A DNA stretch of 11,932 nucleotides, from NCBI GenBank assembly GCA_015680635.1, contig JAABOA010000663.1:1-11932 (forward strand), given 5' to 3'. The DNA is from Lunasporangiospora selenospora (taxonomy: Eukaryota > Mortierellomycota > Mortierellomycetes > Mortierellales > Mortierellaceae). Below the pieces are notes generated by a model. It was not told where the DNA came from and did no database searches. It saw nothing but the letters and a program-made list of their open reading frames with translations. Positions 6,859-11,932 of this stretch are shown here, piece by piece (position 1 is the first letter of the stretch; each line of letters starts with the position of its first letter). The position numbers were made by a program, and so were the translations under genes.

Positions 6859-9800
6859 ATGCAAACTACACGCACCGGCACATCCACCACCCTGAAGGAA
6901 GAAGGGCCTTGTCCAAGGAAGGAACCGCCACAGGGGCGCTGCCTGGCCATGAAACGCCAGGAGGAGCACGAGTCAGAGCCAAGTGTTCTCTCTGTAGAAT
7001 CACACAAACTCAGAACCTCCTGTCGGTCTCGTCGGACTAGCGCCCTTCTCCTCTCAATCCTGCTCTCTATCCTGGCAACCACAACCACTCTGGTGGCCGC
7101 CCAAGGGTCTCCATCTTCGGAATCTCAACATGCCCGCCGAGGCCACAGCACCACGGTCGTCAAGGACAACCTATACTTTATTGGAGGTCAACAGGGTGCT
7201 GCTTCCAACTCGGAAGCTGTCCGATTCGTCACCTCCCTGGACTTGGAAACCGCCCTGCTCACCGACGTACCACTCCAGCCCACCATCTACAACCATGTTG
7301 CTCCCAGAAATTGGACCGATCCCATCATCCCACTCTTCTTTGGACAATCCCAAGGTGGCGCCGCTGCACCCTCTGCCCAATGGGTCGACGTATCTTCGGG
7401 ACAACCCCCAGCATCCAATAGTGCCAACATTACATCGCTCCCCGCCAGGACAGAACACTCGGTCGCTCAAGTTCGAGATCAGCTCTGGATTCTTGGCGGA
7501 CGGACCTTGACGGCAAATCCAACGGCGAATCCAGCGGCGCTTCCTGACTCGCCAATGTATCAACACAGTCTTCAGGGATGGAGCACCAAGCTCCGTGCTC
7601 AGTCACTGCCCCGATACGGCCATGCATCGATCGCCTTTGGCGCCGATAACAGCCTTATCCTGACCTGTTTCGGCATTAGCACCTCGGCCACAGCAGCAAT
7701 AGCAAACGTTGCAGGTGGGCTAGAGTCGGAATGCGTTTACTTATCGATCCCCAAACTGGCGCCTGCCCCCAACAGCAACGCGGCCATGACCACGATCCCG
7801 TTTGTGGCCGCACAGTTGGAATGGACCAACCCTGTGGACGCGATCAAGAACGGACGCGTAGGTCACACGCTGGTAACGGGTCTCCCCAACCGAAGAATCC
7901 TGTACATGTTTGGCGGATCGAATGCTGCCAGGACCGAGTTTTATCAAGATGTCTACATGCTCAATACCACGCAATTGCCCTTGATCCGGATCACGAAACT
8001 GCCCTCATCCTTTTCGACCGTCTCGGACAAGTCGGCGATCCCGAGTGGACGAACAGAGCATTCAGCGATCACGGTCGGGGCACAGTCTGGAGTCATGGTT
8101 GTCTATGGTGGCTACGGTGCCCAGAACGAGATGGCGAGTCCCGCGATTCCCTATTATTTCAACATGGCCACCAATGTCTGGATTGACTCGGCAACGTTTG
8201 TAAAGATGTACATTGCACAACAGACGGTCATCGTGTCCCATGTCAGTGTCATAGTCATTGTTACTGTCATTATTGGAGGCGTGGCTCTGTTGGGAGGAGC
8301 CGTCGGCTGGTTTGTTTACACTGGAGCCAAGAAAGCCCAGCAAGCCCGACAGGAAGAAGAAGCCAGAAAGAACGGAGGTGGCTCGAGTGGCGAGGGCTCT
8401 CCGACTGACCTGGGAGCGGGCAGTGGAAACGCTGGTTCGAGGTTCCAGGACCACAAGGGTGCTGGGAGCGTGTATCCAGAGGCCTCCATGGAGGATCACT
8501 CAATGTCACATGGGCCATTCAAGAGCACGTCTTCGCTGATCCAGCCTGACGAGTTTGGTAACAAACATTCTTCCTCGTCATCTTCGTACACACCCAGATC
8601 CAAGAATATGAAGCCTTGGATCAGCGGTGGTAATAGCATTAAGAGTAGCGGTGAGCCACACTCGCCCGACGCGACCACGTTAAACGAGAATGGAAGCATG
8701 CATGGGTATGTCTCTTCTTCCTCCTCGTCCGGAAGACAGAATCAGCAGTACAGTCTCCAAAAGACCAACAGTAGCGCATCTTCAGTTCATCATCGAGGAC
8801 TTCAGATCAGGAATGCTGATGACTCGGCAAGCGACTCTGCTTCTGCTGCCGCTGCTGGAGGCGCGACAGGGGCTGCTGTAGCAGGGCAAGAGCCCTATTA
8901 CAATACCCGAGACTTGTGTTTGGACGATGACGATGACGACTCATCGATCACGGTCTCTGTGGCGTCGGAGGGTTCTTCCGCCTTCCAGTCATCGTACTAT
9001 TCGAATTCATCGCCCTGGAATGGACCTGTGCGAATGTCGTCCGATTTGGCACCTCCCAACCCCAGGTTTAGTCGTGGAGCGATCCCACAGGCACATCGGC
9101 AGCTGGTTGGCGGAGGGGGTGGTGGTGCTTACAGCTGGGAGACGAGTTCTCCGGGTGGGTCCGTGTCAAGCCGGGACGATTCTGAAACGCATCAACGGCG
9201 TTCTGTCAACTCTATGCAGTAAGGAACCGTTTTTTCCCCTCAGATTCTGTGTTCAAAAAAAAATGCGAGATTTACTTTAGATTGTGTCAGGATGAAGCGA
9301 CTTGTTGCTGATATATCTTTTTTTTTTAAAAAACTAGATGGGTATCATTTGATCCATATGAACTTTCGGGTGCTCGACCAGAGTCTTTGTAAGTGAATCT
9401 CCTTTTGATAATCTTCATTGCGGACAAAAAAAAAGATTTGATCCGCATGGATCCCTTTGCCCCTGGGAAAGAAATGAAGACAATGTACCTTTTTTCCCCC
9501 TGCATAAACATATCTCTGTTCTCCTTTTTTTCTCTTCTAACCAAAATCTCTTGTCTTATCTTGCCCCTGCTGATGTAATACAGTGTCTATGAACCGCGAT
9601 CGAATCTCACAGTCAGGAACACAAACTCCATGTATAGCAGTCATCGCATCAGTCATTTGGCCACCTCTGTTCAGCGTAACACTAGCATCACAAGCGATGG
9701 AACAACCACCACGGACGACTCTTGGTCCAACAACTTTGTAAAAACAGAGGGACGACGGATCTCGACCGCACTTGCGGCTCGACAACAACGTCGGTCGATG

Positions 9801-10394
9801 CGAAACTCTCAGGACAGCCAACTCTCCGCGTCCCTGGCAGGTACTTATAGCAGCAGCAGCAACGGCAGTACCGGGGACCTTAGCTTACGCCATCAGCGGG
9901 GTAGTGTCTCGGGTCCATCGTCGGGCGCGATTGCCAAGCCCAACGTGGCCAAGTTGGCCTCGTCGTCGCCCGGACAACAACAACGATTTGGTCCGCGAAT
10001 GGTGGTGCCTGGCAATTCGAGTAGCTCGGGTGTGGACATGGCCGAGATGAGTGCGTCGGGGATGTTGTTGTCCAACCAGTCGGAGCTGGATGAAGCGGCC
10101 ATTGCAAGACTGAGTGTTGGCAGCGGACTTGGCCTTGATTTCTCGGGATTCGGAACCGAGCCCTATTATACCCAGCCCAACAACAACAGCCACACTGCAG
10201 GCTCGGGTGCCTCTTCAAATCCGGTCGCTACAGGTTCTGGAACGAATGGATACCAGACTCGGAGAACGTCCATGTTGAATCCAAATTATAATGGCAAGTC
10301 TGGAACACATCCCGGCTCAAGACGTGGAAGCACGAATATTATCCTAAAGATGCCTCCACCTCCCAAGCATGGGAACCAGCAGCAGCAGCAGTAG
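6859..10394 (+). CDS. Kelch-repeat single-pass membrane protein with long cytoplasmic tail (two exons)
   Basis: The exons are 6859-9218 and 9584-10394, giving 1056 residues. A hydrophobic signal or anchor segment lies at about 60-82, ending VAAQ. It is followed by a predicted beta-propeller ectodomain with at least five kelch-like units, seen as H...(Y/L)xxGG patterns near 93-112, 197-215, 252-272, 333-354 and 397-420. A strong transmembrane helix (456-489) and a basic stop-transfer stretch (KKAQQARQEEEARK) come next. The tail of about 560 residues is Ser/Gly/Asn/Gln-rich, with a run of Asp (689-694), a Gly run (751-756), RRxS sites, PPPP (1044-1047) and terminal QQQQQ. Topology suggests a surface receptor or sensor, but no ligand can be named. 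The first ATG leaves about 59 residues before the hydrophobic segment; ATG 6949 (codon 31, context gccATGa) is an alternative start. In the unspliced frame a stop follows at once, inside the donor site. Confidence 0.87.
9219..9583 (+). other. Kelch gene intron (365 nt)
   Basis: The donor is ATGCA|GTAAGG and the acceptor is GTAATACAG|TGTCTATG, with a possible branch sequence CTGATG just upstream. The phase-2 join continues NSMHVYEPRSNLTVRN in frame with the 3' open frame. The intron is T/A-rich (several poly-T and poly-A runs), unlike the coding flanks. Confidence 0.85.
10377..10391 (+). repeat. (CAG)5 tract ending the kelch protein
   Basis: Five CAG codons give the C-terminal Gln5. The same triplet pattern continues past the stop as TAG TAG CAG, so the stop codon itself looks like a CAG-to-TAG change within the repeat. 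Confidence 0.9.
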
Positions 10395-10827
10395 TAGCAG
10401 CATTAGTAGAAATTGATGGCGGCATTTTTATTCGGGGGTGCTTTTTCCCCCTTCTCCCCTTCCCCTCCTCCTCCTCCTCCCATTTTGTGATTGGTCATTT
10501 GTGAGCTACCTAGAAAGGGCCAACTCTCTGTAACATTAGTCTTTTGTTTCTCCTTTTCCTCCTTTTTTATTTACACTATTAAAGTCTTTTAAGAAAAGAG
10601 ATAGTTGGATGAGTACCAATGGTCGGTTTATTGGGGAAAGATTTTTTTTTTTTTTTTGGCAAGTCATTGAACGACTGCAACAATAACAAGGAATAATAAT
10701 ATGTACAAGGGGTCTTCACACATGAGGCGGATCGGATGAGGGGGCGGGCGTAAGGATCAGAAACTGACGTTCATTACAAAGATATATGGATAAGAAAGAA
10801 TACTGCACTCTCGGGGTTCTTTGTCTT
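10395..10827. other. Convergent 3' flanks of the kelch and ILV2 genes
   Basis: The kelch gene (plus) and ILV2 (minus) end facing each other across 433 bp. The interval contains a C/T-rich stretch (10440-10485), TTATTT and ATTAAAG near 10567-10585 that may belong to the kelch polyadenylation region, and a T16 run at 10642-10657. No gene is evident. Confidence 0.65.
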
Positions 10828-11932
10828 TTAGGCTTTGGGAGCATTCCTCTTGAGGATATCGGGATGAACGATAAACTCGTGGAGAGCCTTGCCTGCAGGA
10901 ACCATTGGGTACACATGCTCATGCTTCTCGACCTTGCACTCGAGAACGACAGGTCCTGGGTGGGCCAAGAACTCTTCCATGGCCTTGGGAAGCTCTTGAA
11001 CTGTAGTGGCACGGAGACCACGGATATGCATCGACTCGGCCATCTTCACAAAGTCGGGGTTCCGCATAGGCGTGCCCGAGTATCGCTCCTCGTAAAACAA
11101 ATCCTGCCATTGCTTGACCATGCCCTGGAAATCATTGTTGAGGATCAAAACCTTGACTCCAATGTTGTACTGAGCTGCAGTCGCAAGTTCCATACCCGTC
11201 ATGCAGAAGCTGGCATCGCCATCGATGTCCACCACAATATGATCGGGCTTGGCCACCTTGGCACCAATGGCCGATGGAAGTCCGAATCCCATGGTGCCCA
11301 GACCTCCAGAAGTGACCATGGAGCGTGGGTGTTGTCCAACACCTGTAGAGATGATGACCTTGTCCTTGATGTTCTCGGTCTGTCGGTTCAACTCTTGGAT
11401 GACGGTCTGAGGCTTGAGAATGCCATTGGGATCCTGGACATGGTAGAATGGATATTGATTCTTCCACTGGTCAATCTTTGTGAACCACTCCTTGCGTTCC
11501 GAGCTCTCGATCAAGGGCAAAAGCAATTCCAGGTTCTCGGTCACATCACCCTCAATCGCCTCTGTAGCCTGGACAACCTTGTTGATGTTCTTGGGCGAGA
11601 TCTCAAAGTGGATGATACCACCACGGTTCTCCCTGGCGGCCTTGCGGGCCTCGGGAGCAAACTTGGGTACATTGCCCGTTACACGATCGTCGAATCTCGC
11701 ACCGAGCGCAATGACAACGTCGGCATTTTGCATGGCCAGGTTGGAGTAGGCCGATCCGTGCATGCCAATCATGTGCAGAGACTTGGGATCCAGTTCATCA
11801 AAGACACCCAAGCCCTGGAGGGTGGTTGTCACCGGGATGTTGCCGTTGTGTGAAAGCTCCTTCAGACGCTGGGGACCATCTGGATGAGCGAGCATACCTT
11901 GACCAGCATAGATAAGTGGACGCTTGGCCGAG
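10828..11932 (-). CDS. ILV2: Acetolactate synthase catalytic subunit, C-terminal part (continues off right edge)
   Basis: This ThDP- and FAD-dependent enzyme makes acetolactate and acetohydroxybutyrate, the first common step of Ile/Val/Leu synthesis. It is mitochondrial in fungi by family knowledge. The 368 visible codons are unbroken and end at TAA (10830-10828). Motifs in order are RPLIYAGQG (near 11910), GMHGSAYSN, the FAD-domain GARFDDRVTGN (about 11703-11671), FEISPKNINKVVQ, ISTGVGQH (about 11352-11329), TSGGLGTMGFGLPSAIGA, the ThDP/Mg motif IDGDASF with NN (about 11226-11137), and GMVKQWQDLFYEERYSGT with the Trp known from herbicide sensitivity. The C-terminus EHVYPMVPAGKALHEFI is also typical. 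One anomaly is that about 12 residues usually found between GQH and P-R are absent with no frameshift. There is no intron in the visible part. Identity is certain; whether this copy is fully active is not. Confidence 0.95.
   Translation of the reverse strand, partial: SAKRPLIYAGQGMLAHPDGPQRLKELSHNGNIPVTTTLQGLGVFDELDPKSLHMIGMHGSAYSNLAMQNADVVIALGARFDDRVTGNVPKFAPEARKAARENRGGIIHFEISPKNINKVVQATEAIEGDVTENLELLLPLIESSERKEWFTKIDQWKNQYPFYHVQDPNGILKPQTVIQELNRQTENIKDKVIISTGVGQHPRSMVTSGGLGTMGFGLPSAIGAKVAKPDHIVVDIDGDASFCMTGMELATAAQYNIGVKVLILNNDFQGMVKQWQDLFYEERYSGTPMRNPDFVKMAESMHIRGLRATTVQELPKAMEEFLAHPGPVVLECKVEKHEHVYPMVPAGKALHEFIVHPDILKRNAPKA

Noticed and set aside
9630-10394. A separate gene for a 254-residue Ser-rich protein
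   Set aside because: A good donor and acceptor join it in frame to the kelch gene, 15 codons before the ATG are also coding-like, and no independent promoter is evident.
10786-11853. A 355-codon open frame on the plus strand antisense to ILV2
   Set aside because: It mirrors a strongly conserved real gene on the other strand, has no recognisable domain, and such shadows are common opposite codon-biased genes.

Overview
This window comes from a filamentous fungus. It holds four protein-coding genes with short spliceosomal introns (GT donors plus one probable GC donor), long UTR-like stretches rich in CT/GA runs, and fungal housekeeping proteins. The protein types (a divergent GT61 enzyme and a large kelch-ectodomain membrane protein with a long Ser/Gly/Asn/Gln-rich cytoplasmic tail) suggest an early-diverging lineage such as Mortierellomycota. 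That placement is inference from protein style, not from a marker gene.

Layout from left to right. (1) Positions 1-1327, minus strand: the 5' part of phosphoglucomutase, with three exons visible. One is a 36-nt microexon carrying the catalytic-serine loop, and the gene runs off the left edge inside intron 3. (2) Positions 1328-1866: a 539-bp divergent promoter. (3) Positions 1867-4817, plus strand: a three-exon gene for a type II membrane glycosyltransferase of family GT61, with an unusual acidic, repeat-built tail. (4) Positions 4818-6858: about 2 kb with no supportable gene, rich in GA and CT microsatellites, serving as the GT61 3' end and the upstream region of the next gene. (5) Positions 6859-10394, plus strand: a kelch-repeat single-pass membrane protein in two exons. 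Its apparent stop at 9220-9222 lies inside a GTAAGG splice donor, so the downstream 9584-10394 block is the rest of its cytoplasmic tail. (6) Positions 10395-10827: convergent 3' flanks. (7) Positions 10828-11932, minus strand: the C-terminal part of the acetolactate synthase catalytic subunit (ILV2), running off the right edge.

The genes do not form an operon or an evident cluster. Phosphoglucomutase supplies glucose-1-phosphate for nucleotide sugars and sits head-to-head with a Golgi-type glycosyltransferase, which is suggestive but unproven. ILV2 belongs to branched-chain amino-acid synthesis. The kelch protein looks like a surface receptor or sensor.

The most notable observation is that the ILV2 frame lacks, in frame, about 12 residues of the nearly invariant segment after the GVGQH motif, although everything around it is intact. 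Other points of interest are the GC-AG intron and catalytic microexon of phosphoglucomutase, an exact 15-mer shared by two of its introns, the acidic tail of the GT61 enzyme, and a group of PKA-like RRxS sites in the hidden last exon of the kelch protein. I found no CRISPR array, transposon, tRNA or rRNA, and no convincing new multi-gene system.
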